64,000 nt of DNA from Marinomonas transparens. Its GTDB lineage: Bacteria; Pseudomonadota; Gammaproteobacteria; Pseudomonadales; Marinomonadaceae. The position numbers and the translations under genes were made by a program. The stretch is from assembly GCF_016463975.1 (NCBI RefSeq), contig NZ_JAEMNX010000001.1:62001-126000 (forward strand), in the 5' to 3' direction. Each line of letters begins with the position of its first letter. The first letter of the stretch is position 1. Below, in pieces: positions 44,553 to 55,621 of the stretch. Under the pieces are notes generated by a model that had not been told where the DNA came from, searched no databases, and saw only the letters and a program-made list of their open reading frames with translations.

Positions 44553-46193
44553 TTAGTTGATTAAGCGAACGTAATAGTTACTGCGAATCTTGCCAGCAAC
44601 CGTTTTTAAATATTTTTTGAACTGACTGCGCCCCTCAGAAAAACTAGGCGAGCTAATCGCATACAAGGCACCACCATTTCCGGTACAAGTCTGAAGACTT
44701 GGAACCGCCTCAGTCCCAAACCTACCATCTAAGAGATCTGAAATTTCGTTACCGACCGGTCCTTCTACTTCTCCGGAAGGGAAAGCGATAAGCATGAAAA
44801 ACTTAATATCCTTACTGCGAAAATCTCGACATAAATCTCGGAAACGTCTTTGAGCAACACCATAAAGACCAATTGCACCACTACCGTTAGAACCCAAACT
44901 GCCGCGGTTGTAGCCATTTGTATCTCCTGAGTAATCATCAGCATCAAACAGCACAACAATCGCTTTTACACTTTCGTTAAAATCTAATGGCAATTTACTG
45001 TCCCCCCACCCTGCGGCACCACGCATATTCGGAGCCAAGCTAGAACCCGCCCACCCCATGGCAATGGCAAGGTTGTTATAGGTTGCATCTACTGGCTGCA
45101 TTTGAGCAAAACGCGCGTCAAGCTTATCAACGTCACTGGTAAGGGGCAGTAAAGGAGCAATTGGACACGCCTTCTGCGGCCAAATTTCACGAGCACCTAC
45201 GGCAGGGTCAGGCCAAACAACAGGATTAGGACCATCCCAAGAAATTACCGGCCTAACAAACGGCTGGTTGCCAGCACTACCAGCACTGTAATACACGCCA
45301 AATTGACTCGTCGGAGGCTCATCCCAGAAAGCATTTTCTCCTACTCCCAAGCCACGAAACATACAAAGGCGATGAGTAATAACATCAGGCGCCCTTGGGT
45401 CGGCTAGACTTCTTAACTTACCTGTCCTAAAAAGACTACGCAGCGCTGGAGGATTTAACGCACCCTCCTTAGACCAACGATGAATACGATCCGGGTCATC
45501 TGGATCGAATACATTGACCGATGACATAAAAGGAATAAGTGAAAACCATACATTTCCACCCTCCACATCCAGTTCACCCATAAAATCTTTACTTAATTCG
45601 TGCAGAGCCGATAAGTTGGCTGACGATGCAGACCCCGCAGAGTTGGGTATCACTAAAGCCACTTCGGTATCCTGAGTGACCACTTCCGTCGTAGAGGAAA
45701 TCACCTGACCGACTTCTTCAGCACCGAGCAAAGCGGACTGGGCATTTAATGTCACGCTCACCGAATAGGTTACGCCATTATCAGACTTACCCCGTGAGAC
45801 CCTGATCTGGCTTTGTGCTATTTGACCGAGCAATTCAGCATCCATTCCCAGATTGTTTTTCACATAGCCATAGGCCACGGTTTGCAAGTCAGACAACTTG
45901 CCCTCATTGCCACTGCGTAGCTCAATATTGCCTATCGCCATGGCGGCGGCATCCGTCGCCCGTTTCACTTGCGCAGAACTGTTGATCATTCGAGAGGTAT
46001 CAACGGCAAAAGAAATGGCAATCAGAGCGCCAACTAAAGCCAGAACAGCAAAGGGTGCCACGGCACCGGATTGGTCTTTAAGAAAGGAAGGATGAGTAGC
46101 ATTAGCTTGCGTCTTGCATAGCCTAGCAAGAGCCCGCTTACATGCCGATAGCACCTTAACGAATAGAACCGTTTTAATCACTTCAACCCTCAC
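44553..46193 (-). CDS. tadG: TadG-like protein with a vWA-like domain
   Basis: A 546-residue protein with a TadE/TadG-type N-terminal segment (DQSGAVAPFAVLALVGALIA, then a membrane helix and SAQVKRATDAAAMAIGN). A large periplasmic region follows, resembling the vWA-like part of TadG (AIVVLFDADDYSGDTNGYNR). The tad operon ends at tadF without tadG, so this may be the missing member. However, it sits 14 kb away, 39 bases before the LEPR adhesin gene and on the same strand. The start is GTG; it could be a dedicated partner of the adhesin system instead. Family call is solid, role open. Confidence 0.82.
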   Translation of the reverse strand: MRVEVIKTVLFVKVLSACKRALARLCKTQANATHPSFLKDQSGAVAPFAVLALVGALIAISFAVDTSRMINSSAQVKRATDAAAMAIGNIELRSGNEGKLSDLQTVAYGYVKNNLGMDAELLGQIAQSQIRVSRGKSDNGVTYSVSVTLNAQSALLGAEEVGQVISSTTEVVTQDTEVALVIPNSAGSASSANLSALHELSKDFMGELDVEGGNVWFSLIPFMSSVNVFDPDDPDRIHRWSKEGALNPPALRSLFRTGKLRSLADPRAPDVITHRLCMFRGLGVGENAFWDEPPTSQFGVYYSAGSAGNQPFVRPVISWDGPNPVVWPDPAVGAREIWPQKACPIAPLLPLTSDVDKLDARFAQMQPVDATYNNLAIAMGWAGSSLAPNMRGAAGWGDSKLPLDFNESVKAIVVLFDADDYSGDTNGYNRGSLGSNGSGAIGLYGVAQRRFRDLCRDFRSKDIKFFMLIAFPSGEVEGPVGNEISDLLDGRFGTEAVPSLQTCTGNGGALYAISSPSFSEGRSQFKKYLKTVAGKIRSNYYVRLIN

Positions 46194-46304
46194 CCATCCA
46201 CCGACGTATCACTTTAATGTCGAGAGACTAATGAAGATGATAACTATTCGCAACAAAATGACGTATTGGCTTTATTAATAATCATTAATGTTTGTCGTAT
46301 AGAA

Positions 46305-46338
46305 CAAAAAAAACCACCTCATTTCTGAAGTGGTTTTT
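46305..46338 (-). terminator. Terminator of the chemoreceptor gene
   Basis: AAACCAC pairs with GTGGTTT, extended by TCA/TGA, with A and T runs on the two sides. It lies 38 bases downstream of the leftward chemoreceptor gene. Confidence 0.8.
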
Positions 46339-46375
46339 AATACTGCCTTGTCTTTATGCTATAGGAGGCCCAACA

Positions 46376-48025
46376 CTAACTTGGTAAAGTAAAGGTTGAC
46401 GTTGCTTCATGGGTTTGTTCCGCCGCGCCAGACAGAGCATCAGTAAGTTTACTTAAGCGATTTGACGTTGTCTCATTATTCGCCGTCACTTCCACAATAC
46501 GAGTAACGTGCTCAGCAATGTCATTGGCTTCGCCGGCCTGTTGCTGAGCCAATTGAGACAGGCCATCTAAGCTTTCGAGCGACTTAGCTGAGTCCGCTTC
46601 TAACTGGCTCAAAGGTGCAACGACATCTTCAATCTGCGCCACGCCATGACGCATTTTCTCTTGGCCTTCGACCATCTCATTGGATATTTGCAGAGATAAG
46701 CTACCAATTTTAGTAATAACTGTATCAATAGATGAGGTTACATCCGCCGTATTCGTCGCTAGGTTGCGAACTTCATCCGCCACCACGGCAAACCCTCGAC
46801 CGCTTTCTCCAGCACGAGCCGCTTCAATCGACGCATTGAGTGCCAATAAATTGGTTTGCTCTGCAATATCTCGAATACTATTAACAAAGTTGGTCACTGT
46901 GCTCGCACTTTCATTCAACTCAGCTACAGAGTGTGACGTATCTTCGATATAAGCCGCGACCGCCGTAATATCTGTCGCGGCCGAAGTAATCACGGCCTTA
47001 CCGTGCTTCGCTAAGTCATGGGCCGCTTCTGCTTGGTTGCGTGACACACTGACATGCTCCGCCATCACACGGGCTGCATTAGATAATTCACCAACCGAAC
47101 CTTGAATATCATTTGCCATGGCCGCTTGAGTATTCGAACCTTCATGCACATCATCAACATTGATACGGATATCATTCACTGCACTCACTACAGTTTTCGC
47201 ACTACTATCAATTTTTTCAATCACTCCAGCCAAGCTAGAACGCATGCGTTTAACACTGTCCAACAACTGACCAATTTCACCTTTCTGCACTAAAGTAATC
47301 GACTGAGAAAGATCACCTCGAGCAAATTTATCCAACAAGGCAACAACATAGCCTAAAGGAATCACAATACTGCGAGTGATGAAAGTAGACATAATAATGC
47401 CAATCAAAATAGCCAAAACACCAACACCGACAATCAACCAAATTGCCAATTCAGATTCTGACAATACTTCTTGCTGACGTGACTGCATCATTTCCCGTTC
47501 TTGCACGGCTAAGACATTTGTTTGTGTCAAAAAGGTTTGCAGTTCATCACGAGTGGTGCCCGCCATCAGCATTTTTGCATCAGCAAGCTCGCCAAATTCT
47601 AACGCCTCAACCGTGGCTTGCAGCGCCGCCTGATAAACCTGACGCTGAGTCTTTAATGCCGCAACGGATGCCTTACCTTGCGTTGTTTGAACTAACCCAC
47701 CCATTTTTTCTAAGCTATCGTCTAGGTTCTTATTACGCTGATCAATCTCTTTATAAATCTCAACCCTAGCGTCTCGTTCTTCCAGTACAAATAGCAATAA
47801 CAAACGACTCGCTAAACTTTCAGCGTTGACGTTTAACTCACCCGTTAACTCAACCAACGCCGCGTTTTCATCTACTATGCCGCGAATGTTCTTTGACAAA
47901 AGCTGGAAACGAGAAACTGATAAAAGTATCACCAGCACCAGCATAGTAAGCAACACAACATAGCTGGTTCTGAGACGACCTCGAATACTAGTAAAACCTG
48001 GCATAAACAACCTCTTTTTGAACAT
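46376..48025 (-). CDS. Methyl-accepting chemotaxis protein
   Basis: A 549-residue chemoreceptor. An N-terminal helix (about 24-44) and a second one (about 195-215) enclose a periplasmic four-helix-bundle type sensor. HAMP follows, then the signalling domain whose hairpin tip reads [20 protein letters not shown] and continues [15 protein letters not shown]. The ligand is not predictable. It is monocistronic, with a terminator behind. No che genes are nearby. Confidence 0.95.
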   Translation of the reverse strand: MFKKRLFMPGFTSIRGRLRTSYVVLLTMLVLVILLSVSRFQLLSKNIRGIVDENAALVELTGELNVNAESLASRLLLLFVLEERDARVEIYKEIDQRNKNLDDSLEKMGGLVQTTQGKASVAALKTQRQVYQAALQATVEALEFGELADAKMLMAGTTRDELQTFLTQTNVLAVQEREMMQSRQQEVLSESELAIWLIVGVGVLAILIGIIMSTFITRSIVIPLGYVVALLDKFARGDLSQSITLVQKGEIGQLLDSVKRMRSSLAGVIEKIDSSAKTVVSAVNDIRINVDDVHEGSNTQAAMANDIQGSVGELSNAARVMAEHVSVSRNQAEAAHDLAKHGKAVITSAATDITAVAAYIEDTSHSVAELNESASTVTNFVNSIRDIAEQTNLLALNASIEAARAGESGRGFAVVADEVRNLATNTADVTSSIDTVITKIGSLSLQISNEMVEGQEKMRHGVAQIEDVVAPLSQLEADSAKSLESLDGLSQLAQQQAGEANDIAEHVTRIVEVTANNETTSNRLSKLTDALSGAAEQTHEATSTFTLPS

Positions 48026-48117
48026 TCCATTGATGACAAATCTATAACATCTAAGCTAAACACATTTGACGGAGTATTATCCAATCTTATTACAGACACA
48101 GACATAAATTAAAGACA

Positions 48118-48149
48118 CTAAAAAAGCCACATCAAAAGTGGCTTTTTTT
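48118..48149 (-). terminator. Terminator of the zinc operon
   Basis: AAAAAGCCAC pairs with GTGGCTTTTT around a seven-base loop with runs of A and T on both sides, 15 bases past the znuB stop. Confidence 0.85.
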
Positions 48150-48163
48150 AGATCCAAAAAAAA

Positions 48164-48955
48164 TTAACGTCGTCGCTTAAATGGTACCGTATAGGCAATT
48201 AAGAACAGCATAGCAGCGCATACCACCACACTCGGTCCAGTTGGCGTATCCCAGCGATAAGAGGCCCACAGACCACCACACACAGCAAGACAGCCTATAA
48301 CACTCGCCATCGACGCCATTTGCACCGGTGTGTTAGACAATTTACGCGCCGTAGCGGCAGGAATAATCATCAGAGAAGTAATCAGCAGAACGCCTACTAT
48401 TTTCATCGCAACGGCAATCACTAAGGCAACCAACAACATAAGCAACAAACGGATCGCCTCAACCGGATAGCCTTCTACTTTTGCCAATTCTTCATTCACT
48501 GTCATCGCCAATAGCGGCTTCCAAAACACCACTAGCAAGGTAATCACAGCAATCCCACCACTGTAAATCCAATATAAATCCGTTTGATTGATCGCTAATA
48601 AATCACCAAATAAGTACGCCATTAAATCGATGCGAATATTGTCGAGAAAACTCACCGCCACCAACCCCAAAGACAAGGCAGAATGGGCCAGAATCCCCAA
48701 CAAGGTGTCCGTGGCAATGATATGCTTCTTCTGCAAGGTAACTAACACCAACGCCAACCCCACACACAATACTATGATGGCAAGGTTAAGGTTAATATCG
48801 AGCAAAAAACCCAACGCTACTCCTAACAAGGCGGAATGCGCCAGCGTATCACCGAAATACGCCATCCGGCGCCAAACCACAAAAGCCCCTAATGGCCCTG
48901 CGACTGCGGCCACACCCAATCCACCTAACAAGGCTCTGAGTAAAAGATCTAACAT
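48164..48955 (-). CDS. znuB: Zinc ABC transporter permease ZnuB
   Basis: A 263-residue permease with about eight membrane helices and the ABC-3 family region AYFGDTLAHSALLGVALGFLL near the N-terminus. It pairs with ZnuC for high-affinity zinc import; the binding protein ZnuA is not in this window. It begins 38 bases after znuC. The operon order is NicO-like permease, zur, znuC, znuB. Confidence 0.94.
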   Translation of the reverse strand: MLDLLLRALLGGLGVAAVAGPLGAFVVWRRMAYFGDTLAHSALLGVALGFLLDINLNLAIIVLCVGLALVLVTLQKKHIIATDTLLGILAHSALSLGLVAVSFLDNIRIDLMAYLFGDLLAINQTDLYWIYSGGIAVITLLVVFWKPLLAMTVNEELAKVEGYPVEAIRLLLMLLVALVIAVAMKIVGVLLITSLMIIPAATARKLSNTPVQMASMASVIGCLAVCGGLWASYRWDTPTGPSVVVCAAMLFLIAYTVPFKRRR

Positions 48956-48993
48956 AGTATAACTTGCTCCAAAATCCGCTAGCGAAGACGCGC

Positions 48994-49770
48994 TTAATGA
49001 TGATTACAATGGCTATGAGAACCGTCGTCATTAGATAAAACATCACCATGATCGTCATGGACATGGTCATGTTGGTGGGCATATATGGCAATGGATTCAT
49101 CCGCACCGGGCACGCCAAATAAAGCTTGATAGGCCGGATGACCAGTAACGTGTTGCGGTGTGCCAGAACAACACACATGTTGATTAATACACACCACGGT
49201 ATCGGTTTTCGCCATCACCAAATGCAAATCATGGGAAACCATCAAGACACCGCAATTCAGCTCGTCGCGTATCCCCTCAATCAAGTTATAAAGCTCAACT
49301 TGACCATTCACATCGACGCCTTGTACAGGTTCATCCAGCACGAGCAAATTAGGATGGTTCAACAAGGCCCTCGCCAGCAATACGCGCTGCGTCTCACCAC
49401 CGGACAAAACATGCACTTGGGACTCAATCAAATAGGCAATACCCAGCTTTTCTAAGGTGGGACGAATCTCGCTCTTATCCACCCCACGTACTAGGGCCAA
49501 AAAATGCTTCACGGTTAAAGGCAAGGTAGGGTCAATATGTAGCTTCTGTGGCATATAACCGATGCGCAACTTTTTATGACGAACCACTTGACCGCGAGTT
49601 GCCACCTGTAAGCCTAACAAGGTGCGAATTAAGGTGCTCTTACCGCTGCCATTGGGCCCAATAAGGGTAACGATCTCGCCCTCATTAATGACCATATCAA
49701 TACTGTCAAGCAAGACACGATCATCAAAAGAAATACCGACTTTTTCAAAAGCGACTAATCGCGTACTCAT
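48994..49770 (-). CDS. znuC: Zinc ABC transporter ATPase ZnuC
   Basis: A 258-residue ABC ATPase. Walker A is GPNGSGKST, the signature is LSGGETQRVLLARALL, Walker B is LLVLDEP and the switch histidine is in VSHDLH. The C-terminal tail is rich in histidine (HQHDHVHDDHG and a final HCNHH), typical for zinc transport ATPases. The ATG at 49770 overlaps the zur stop as ATGA; the longer frame upstream lies in zur. Confidence 0.95.
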   Translation of the reverse strand: MSTRLVAFEKVGISFDDRVLLDSIDMVINEGEIVTLIGPNGSGKSTLIRTLLGLQVATRGQVVRHKKLRIGYMPQKLHIDPTLPLTVKHFLALVRGVDKSEIRPTLEKLGIAYLIESQVHVLSGGETQRVLLARALLNHPNLLVLDEPVQGVDVNGQVELYNLIEGIRDELNCGVLMVSHDLHLVMAKTDTVVCINQHVCCSGTPQHVTGHPAYQALFGVPGADESIAIYAHQHDHVHDDHGDVLSNDDGSHSHCNHH

Positions 49771-50266
49771 GCATTCGCTCCCGTGCTCGCCATTTTGCAT
49801 TTGGCACAAAGACCCGTTAACTCAATCGTTTCAGCACGTAACTCAAAACCATGTCGCGCCGCCTTTTCTAGTAATGAGGTATGCACATCTTGGTAATCAA
49901 ACTCCATCACGTTATGACAAGAATCACAGATCAAAAAATAGCCCTTATGTGGTTTATCCGCATGGGCGCAACCTAAATAGGCATTCATGGATTCCACCTT
50001 ATGCACCAGTCCCGCCGCCAGCAGAAAATCCAAAGCCCGATAAACCGTTGGTGGAGCAGAATTAAACCCCTCCTCAGCTAACTTGGCTAACAGTTGGTAA
50101 GCTCCTAAAGGGCGATGGCTTTGCCAAATCAACTCCAGCGCTCGTCGCCGTACTTTTGTTAGTCGTTGCCCCTGTTCAAGACACAGGGTTTCTGCGGTTG
50201 CCAATGCCGTCTCAATACAATCGTTATGATTATGGCTGCTATGTGTATGCGACTCTTGATGATCCA

Positions 50267-50267
<1 letters not shown>
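49767..50267 (-). CDS. zur: Zinc uptake regulator Zur (Fur family)
   Basis: A 166-residue Fur-family repressor. The winged helix spans about residues 25-100 (RLTKVRRRALELIWQSHRPL). The C-terminal dimerisation part carries CDSC and CAKC, the structural zinc site, and HADKPHKGYFLIC. The N-terminus has a short His-rich stretch (HTHSSHNHND). Its place next to znuC and znuB, and the Zur box before the operon, identify it as Zur rather than Fur. It overlaps the upstream permease gene by one base and znuC by three. Confidence 0.95.
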
Positions 50268-51250
<983 letters not shown>

Positions 51251-51282
51251 AATGGCTCTCACTTAAGTTTAGAATGCAATAT

Positions 51283-51297
51283 TGTTATGATATAACA
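51283..51297. promoter_or_regulatory. Zur box upstream of the zinc operon
   Basis: TGTTATGATATAACA matches the core Zur operator TGTTATA-N-TATAACA at 14 of 15 positions. It lies 33 bases upstream of the NicO-like start codon. Together with zur inside the operon this points to zinc-dependent autoregulation. Confidence 0.8.
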
Positions 51298-51351
51298 CTC
51301 ATACCCTAAGGAGAAGCCACAGTCCCGATACACCACATTTAATACGAAAGA

Positions 51352-51966
51352 TTAACTGCTGATAGGCTGTAAAAAGCCCATCACACCGCCCATAAAAATT
51401 TGCGATGCCATAGCCGCCAATACCAAACCGGTAATTTTTGACAACACATTCAAACCCGTTCGACCGAGCATTTTTTCAATTAAAGACCCTGAATACAAAA
51501 TAACAGCCAAAGAGAGCAAAGCCAGTAACAGCCCCAAAATGCCCATCACCAGTTCCCAACCATGTAATTCTGCACCATACACCAGAATCGTCCCTATGGT
51601 GGCAGGACCAATAATAGTCGGCACAGCCAAAGGCACCACGGACACATCATCACGCTCTTCACTCGGCATACCAACGGCATGATTACGTGTACCGTCTTTC
51701 ACCAGACTCAAAGCCGATAAAAACAACAAAATACCCGAACCGATACGAAACGAATCCAAGGTAATACCCAGTACTGAAAACAAAGCACCACCAAAAAACA
51801 ACAACACCAAGGAAATCGCTAACGAAGCAATAATGGCCTTATTCGCTACCTGCTTACGGGAAGCAGAACTTTCTCCACGGGTTAGCGCCAAGAACATAGA
51901 CAACACAAAAAAAGGAGCGAATAGGAAAAAGAACTTAATCCAAGTGGAGATCAATAAACTTATCAT
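51352..51966 (-). CDS. MarC family integral membrane protein
   Basis: A 204-residue protein with six predicted helices and MarC/UPF0056 segments (FFFLFAPFFVLSMFLALT at the start, VPLAVPTIIGPATIGTILVY in the middle). The family function is not settled; the old link to multiple antibiotic resistance was withdrawn. It ends 101 bases from the NicO-like start and is transcribed towards that operon. No signal ties it to zinc. Confidence 0.88.
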   Translation of the reverse strand: MISLLISTWIKFFFLFAPFFVLSMFLALTRGESSASRKQVANKAIIASLAISLVLLFFGGALFSVLGITLDSFRIGSGILLFLSALSLVKDGTRNHAVGMPSEERDDVSVVPLAVPTIIGPATIGTILVYGAELHGWELVMGILGLLLALLSLAVILYSGSLIEKMLGRTGLNVLSKITGLVLAAMASQIFMGGVMGFLQPISS

Positions 51967-52003
51967 GAACGTGACTCAATAGATGACACAAAATCATACG
52001 GGA

Positions 52004-52639
52004 TTACCTTTGACTCAATGCCAGTTTTACACCAAAGCCGACCAGCAATACGCCAGTTAGGCTATCCAACACTTGCGCTACTTTTGGTCGCGCAAGCCAT
52101 ATCCGAGCTTTATGGACCATAACAGCCAGAAACGTTTGCCACACCATCGCTAGGGTAAAGTGAAGGGTGGCCATAAAGAGAGATTGAGCCAACGCCGAAT
52201 GGCTCGGATCAATAAACTGCGGCAAAAACGCCATATAAAAAATAATCGGCTTAGGGTTCAATACATTCGACAACAGCCCCTGCCGAAAACTGCCCATTGA
52301 CGTCATCGTGATTGGCGACTTGGCGTCAGTAAAAGTCAGCTCTTTTGACCTTATCCCACTACGTAACGCCTGCACACCAAGATACACCAAATAGGCTGCA
52401 CCAACTAACTTAAAAGCAGTAAACAAGCCGGCAGAGCCCAATAGAATCACCGACAGCCCTAAGGCAGAAACAGTCGCATGAGCAAACAAGCCCATGCAAA
52501 TGCCCAAGCTAGTCAAAAAACCTAAACGCCAGCCACCTGCCGCTGCATTGCGCATCACAAGAATGGTATCCACACCGGGGCTCATGGTCAGTACCGTAAT
52601 CGCAGCCAAAAAAGGGAACCATTGAAAATGCTCTAACAT
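52004..52639 (-). CDS. LysE/RhtB family amino acid exporter
   Basis: A 211-residue inner membrane translocator with about six helices. The N-terminal segment TMSPGVDTILVMRNAAAGGWRLG is diagnostic, and LNPKPIIFYMAFLPQFID is the second hallmark. These proteins export amino acids such as homoserine, threonine or lysine. The homoserine kinase gene two loci upstream makes homoserine or threonine an attractive guess, not a demonstrated substrate. Confidence 0.92.
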   Translation of the reverse strand: MLEHFQWFPFLAAITVLTMSPGVDTILVMRNAAAGGWRLGFLTSLGICMGLFAHATVSALGLSVILLGSAGLFTAFKLVGAAYLVYLGVQALRSGIRSKELTFTDAKSPITMTSMGSFRQGLLSNVLNPKPIIFYMAFLPQFIDPSHSALAQSLFMATLHFTLAMVWQTFLAVMVHKARIWLARPKVAQVLDSLTGVLLVGFGVKLALSQR

Positions 52640-52692
52640 AGGACGCCCTAATTCAGAAAAAAACGAACAAACCCAACGAATGCGGACTCATT

Positions 52693-53262
52693 TTAAGCTT
52701 TACAGCTCAGATCCACCCACTCTTCCACCGACACCTCTTCTGCCTCACGGCTCACTGGCGTACAAGCTTCAGACCAGCGTCCAGAGAGTCTCATTAAACC
52801 TTCTTCTAACGGCACCATGGCAAAATACAGCTCATCATCGCCAAAAGCGAAACTTAACCTAGACGTCGTCAAATCAATGGCCGATGGTAATTCAATACCT
52901 AAGCGAATCCAGATCATTTGATCTCGAATACGCACATCCAAAACATCCACAGCTTTAGGCGTAATATCCGTACCATCTTGCTTCATTTTGATAAAATAAC
53001 CATAGTTTTCAAAGCTTTTTAACACCTCGACCATCTCGACTTTTTCTTGGCCTGTAAATTCACCATCGGAATCAAGGTCGTATTCCGCAATCAAGCTGGT
53101 TGAAGTAAAAAGATCCAATCCCCAGGTCGCTTCCATACGCTCTATACTTGGTTCATCCACCTTGACACGATATTGAGAATCGACCCAAACATGGGGATGA
53201 GCCAACACATTGCTTGCCCATAAGAGGCTTAAACACAAGAACACTAAGTGACGCATAATCAT
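52693..53262 (-). CDS. DUF1007 family periplasmic protein
   Basis: A 189-residue exported protein with signal peptide ending at NVLA and the DUF1007 start HPHVWVDSQYRV. DUF1007 genes usually stand next to NicO-type permeases, and one is encoded about 1.4 kb downstream in this window, separated by lysE and marC. The His-x-His motif after cleavage may bind metal. The start overlaps the thrB stop, so the two are co-transcribed. Confidence 0.85.
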   Translation of the reverse strand: MIMRHLVFLCLSLLWASNVLAHPHVWVDSQYRVKVDEPSIERMEATWGLDLFTSTSLIAEYDLDSDGEFTGQEKVEMVEVLKSFENYGYFIKMKQDGTDITPKAVDVLDVRIRDQMIWIRLGIELPSAIDLTTSRLSFAFGDDELYFAMVPLEEGLMRLSGRWSEACTPVSREAEEVSVEEWVDLSCKA

Positions 53263-54218
53263 GACACCTCCAAGGTTGGCGTATATCGAACTCGAGCTTC
53301 TAAAATGCGCTGAAACTCAAGTGGATCATGTTGTTGTGCTAAACGTTCAGGGTCATGCTTAGCACCATGCCAAGCTTCTAAACGTGACAGCCAAAAACGC
53401 AAAGCGGCAATGCGTAACATATAAGGCCAAGCTACGACTTCTTCAGCGCTTGGTTCACGTTCGTAAAGATAGGCTTTTAACAACGCACGATACTTAGCCA
53501 TGTCCAGCTCTCCCGTTGTCATATCAGAACACCAATCATTCACCACAATAGCCAAATCATACATCACCCAAGAATGACAAGCGTTATAAAAATCGATAAT
53601 CGCAGACAGGCTTTCACCATCAAATAAAGTATTGTTATAAAACAAATCCCCATGAATGGTGGTTTTCGGTAAATCCGCATGGTCGGCCATGAAATCATCA
53701 AATTCAGCGATCTGTGATAACAGCAAATTCGCCTGCTCTGGCTCTAACTCAGATTGAATAGACTGACTCGTCGCATGCCACCACGCCACGCCACGATGGC
53801 TTTCTCTGTGCTGTGGAAAATCCTCGCCAGCAATATGCAGCTTAGCCAAGGCCGCGCCCATTTCCTTACAGGTGGCTTCATTGGTCGTTTTCAATTCACT
53901 ACCAGAAAAACAATCCACCATGATAGCTGGACGTTCATTCACCATACGCAAACGCTCGCCATGAATATCGATCAAGGCAGCAGGCACGTTAAAACCTTTG
54001 TGCTTAAGGTGGGCAACCACATCCAAAAAGTAAGGGACTTCGTCAAATTCAAACTCTTCAAACAAAGTAAGAACGTATTTACCCGTGGTGGTATTAACAA
54101 AATAATTGGTATTTTCAACACCGCCAGAAATACCTTGGTAAGAAACCAGTTCACCTAAATAATAATCGGCCACTAAAGCGCGCATGTCGGAGTCAGAAAG
54201 GGAAGTGTAAACAGCCAA
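53259..54218 (-). CDS. thrB: Homoserine kinase (APH-fold, type II)
   Basis: A 319-residue kinase of the aminoglycoside phosphotransferase fold used as homoserine kinase in pseudomonads and relatives. Motifs are GGVENTNYFV (nucleotide loop), TIHGDLFYNNTLF (catalytic loop with HGD) and IDFYNACHSW (metal-binding Asp). It phosphorylates homoserine in threonine synthesis. By homology the start is the TTG at 54218 (MAVYTSLSD) behind AGGT; a TTG 21 bases further up is the alternative. It overlaps the DUF1007 gene downstream. Confidence 0.92.
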   Translation of the reverse strand: MAVYTSLSDSDMRALVADYYLGELVSYQGISGGVENTNYFVNTTTGKYVLTLFEEFEFDEVPYFLDVVAHLKHKGFNVPAALIDIHGERLRMVNERPAIMVDCFSGSELKTTNEATCKEMGAALAKLHIAGEDFPQHRESHRGVAWWHATSQSIQSELEPEQANLLLSQIAEFDDFMADHADLPKTTIHGDLFYNNTLFDGESLSAIIDFYNACHSWVMYDLAIVVNDWCSDMTTGELDMAKYRALLKAYLYEREPSAEEVVAWPYMLRIAALRFWLSRLEAWHGAKHDPERLAQQHDPLEFQRILEARVRYTPTLEVS

Positions 54219-54440
54219 GTTTCTACCTATTGATGTCAAAAAAAGAGGGTGTGTATCAAGAAACGCCTATGCTCCACAATAAGCGACAAAAGGTCAATTC
54301 GTTCCGTGTAAATCCGCCGCGATTCTTCCTCTCCCCTGCCCAACAGAGCTATTTCTTCACGAAGAAACAACAGCATTTGTTGATAACGTGTATATAATTT
54401 AAAGCATAAGAAAACTAAGCGGAATAACGAGCATTTTGAA

Positions 54441-55541
54441 ATGACGAGCGGCAACGACCAAAACCACATTTTAATACCTGCAACCTATCGATTACTGATT
54501 GTCACTATTTTAGCGAGTTGCATTTATACAGTGTTGTTTAATGTTTACTCAACCCCCTTTGTGGTTCATTCTTTTCAACCATTGATTCTTACGACCCTGC
54601 ACCTCGTCCTACTTCTCTATTTATTTAACAACCCCCAAAAGAGAATCCATCAAGTTATCAATGCCTATGGTGGCATAATGCTCATCACATCCGTACCCAA
54701 CACCTTATATTTCGTTATTGGCGCTTGGCAAAACCAATGGTTGTTTGTGGAAATGTTCCCCCCTGTTTCAGGCATGATCATTTTAAGCACCACCTTAATT
54801 TTGCTAATGCTGCCAGAAAGACTCAACAAACTTGTCGTCATCACCTGGTCACTCAATGCGTTTCCCGTTCTACTGTTATTGTTTACTCACCCAGAAGAAC
54901 TACAAACACCACGCGGTTATGACCTACTCTTTCTATTTGGTCCTGCAAGCTTACTTGTGGTGTTGATCATCCCTTACCAACGCAGCATCAAACAATACAT
55001 GGATGAAATATCCTTTGACCTACAACATTCTAGAGCCGAGGCAGACCGAGACTTTTTGACGGATGTTTACAATCGACGGGGCCTAGAAAACTGGCTAAGC
55101 CACCTAGACCCAACGACAAAATTAAGTGTACTGCTCATTGATATTGACCACTTTAAAAGCGTCAATGATAAATTTGGTCATACTACTGGCGACCATGTAC
55201 TGGTCGAATTTGCTTCGCGCCTACGTACTGTCTATTTTGAGGAGCACGCTTTGGCGCGCTGGGGTGGTGAAGAATTCATTATGGTGATCGTTAACCCCAA
55301 CCAGACGACTGCTATTGGGGAAACCTTCAGAAATACCATTAGCCAATTGCCCTACAAAAACGTGGGTAAAATCACCGCCAGCATTGGTGCATCCAGAATA
55401 GATCAAGCGGCGAATTTCACCACCATGGTGGAAGAAGCGGATACCGCCGTCTATTTCGCCAAAGCCAACGGCCGCGACCAAGTTATTCTTTATACAGATA
55501 CCCTCACTGAAAATCCTAGCCAAGGGCAAAGTACAGATTAA
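54441..55541 (+). CDS. Membrane-bound diguanylate cyclase
   Basis: A 366-residue protein with about six N-terminal membrane helices (residues 15-185) and a C-terminal GGDEF domain with GGEEF at 275-279, a functional variant. An RxxD inhibitory site is not seen at the expected position. It should make c-di-GMP in response to an unknown membrane signal. It is divergent from thrB and lies 80 bases upstream of polA on the same strand. Confidence 0.92.
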   Translation: MTSGNDQNHILIPATYRLLIVTILASCIYTVLFNVYSTPFVVHSFQPLILTTLHLVLLLYLFNNPQKRIHQVINAYGGIMLITSVPNTLYFVIGAWQNQWLFVEMFPPVSGMIILSTTLILLMLPERLNKLVVITWSLNAFPVLLLLFTHPEELQTPRGYDLLFLFGPASLLVVLIIPYQRSIKQYMDEISFDLQHSRAEADRDFLTDVYNRRGLENWLSHLDPTTKLSVLLIDIDHFKSVNDKFGHTTGDHVLVEFASRLRTVYFEEHALARWGGEEFIMVIVNPNQTTAIGETFRNTISQLPYKNVGKITASIGASRIDQAANFTTMVEEADTAVYFAKANGRDQVILYTDTLTENPSQGQSTD

Positions 55542-55621
55542 TTGCCCTTTTCACTGCAAAAAATCCCTCAAACACATAGAATAGATTCCAATTATCGCCC
55601 TATTTAGACAGAGGTTTTATT

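Noticed and set aside
54236-54469. 77-codon leftward frame between thrB and the diguanylate cyclase
   Set aside because: It overlaps the start of the rightward cyclase gene, has no ribosome binding site and resembles no family I know.
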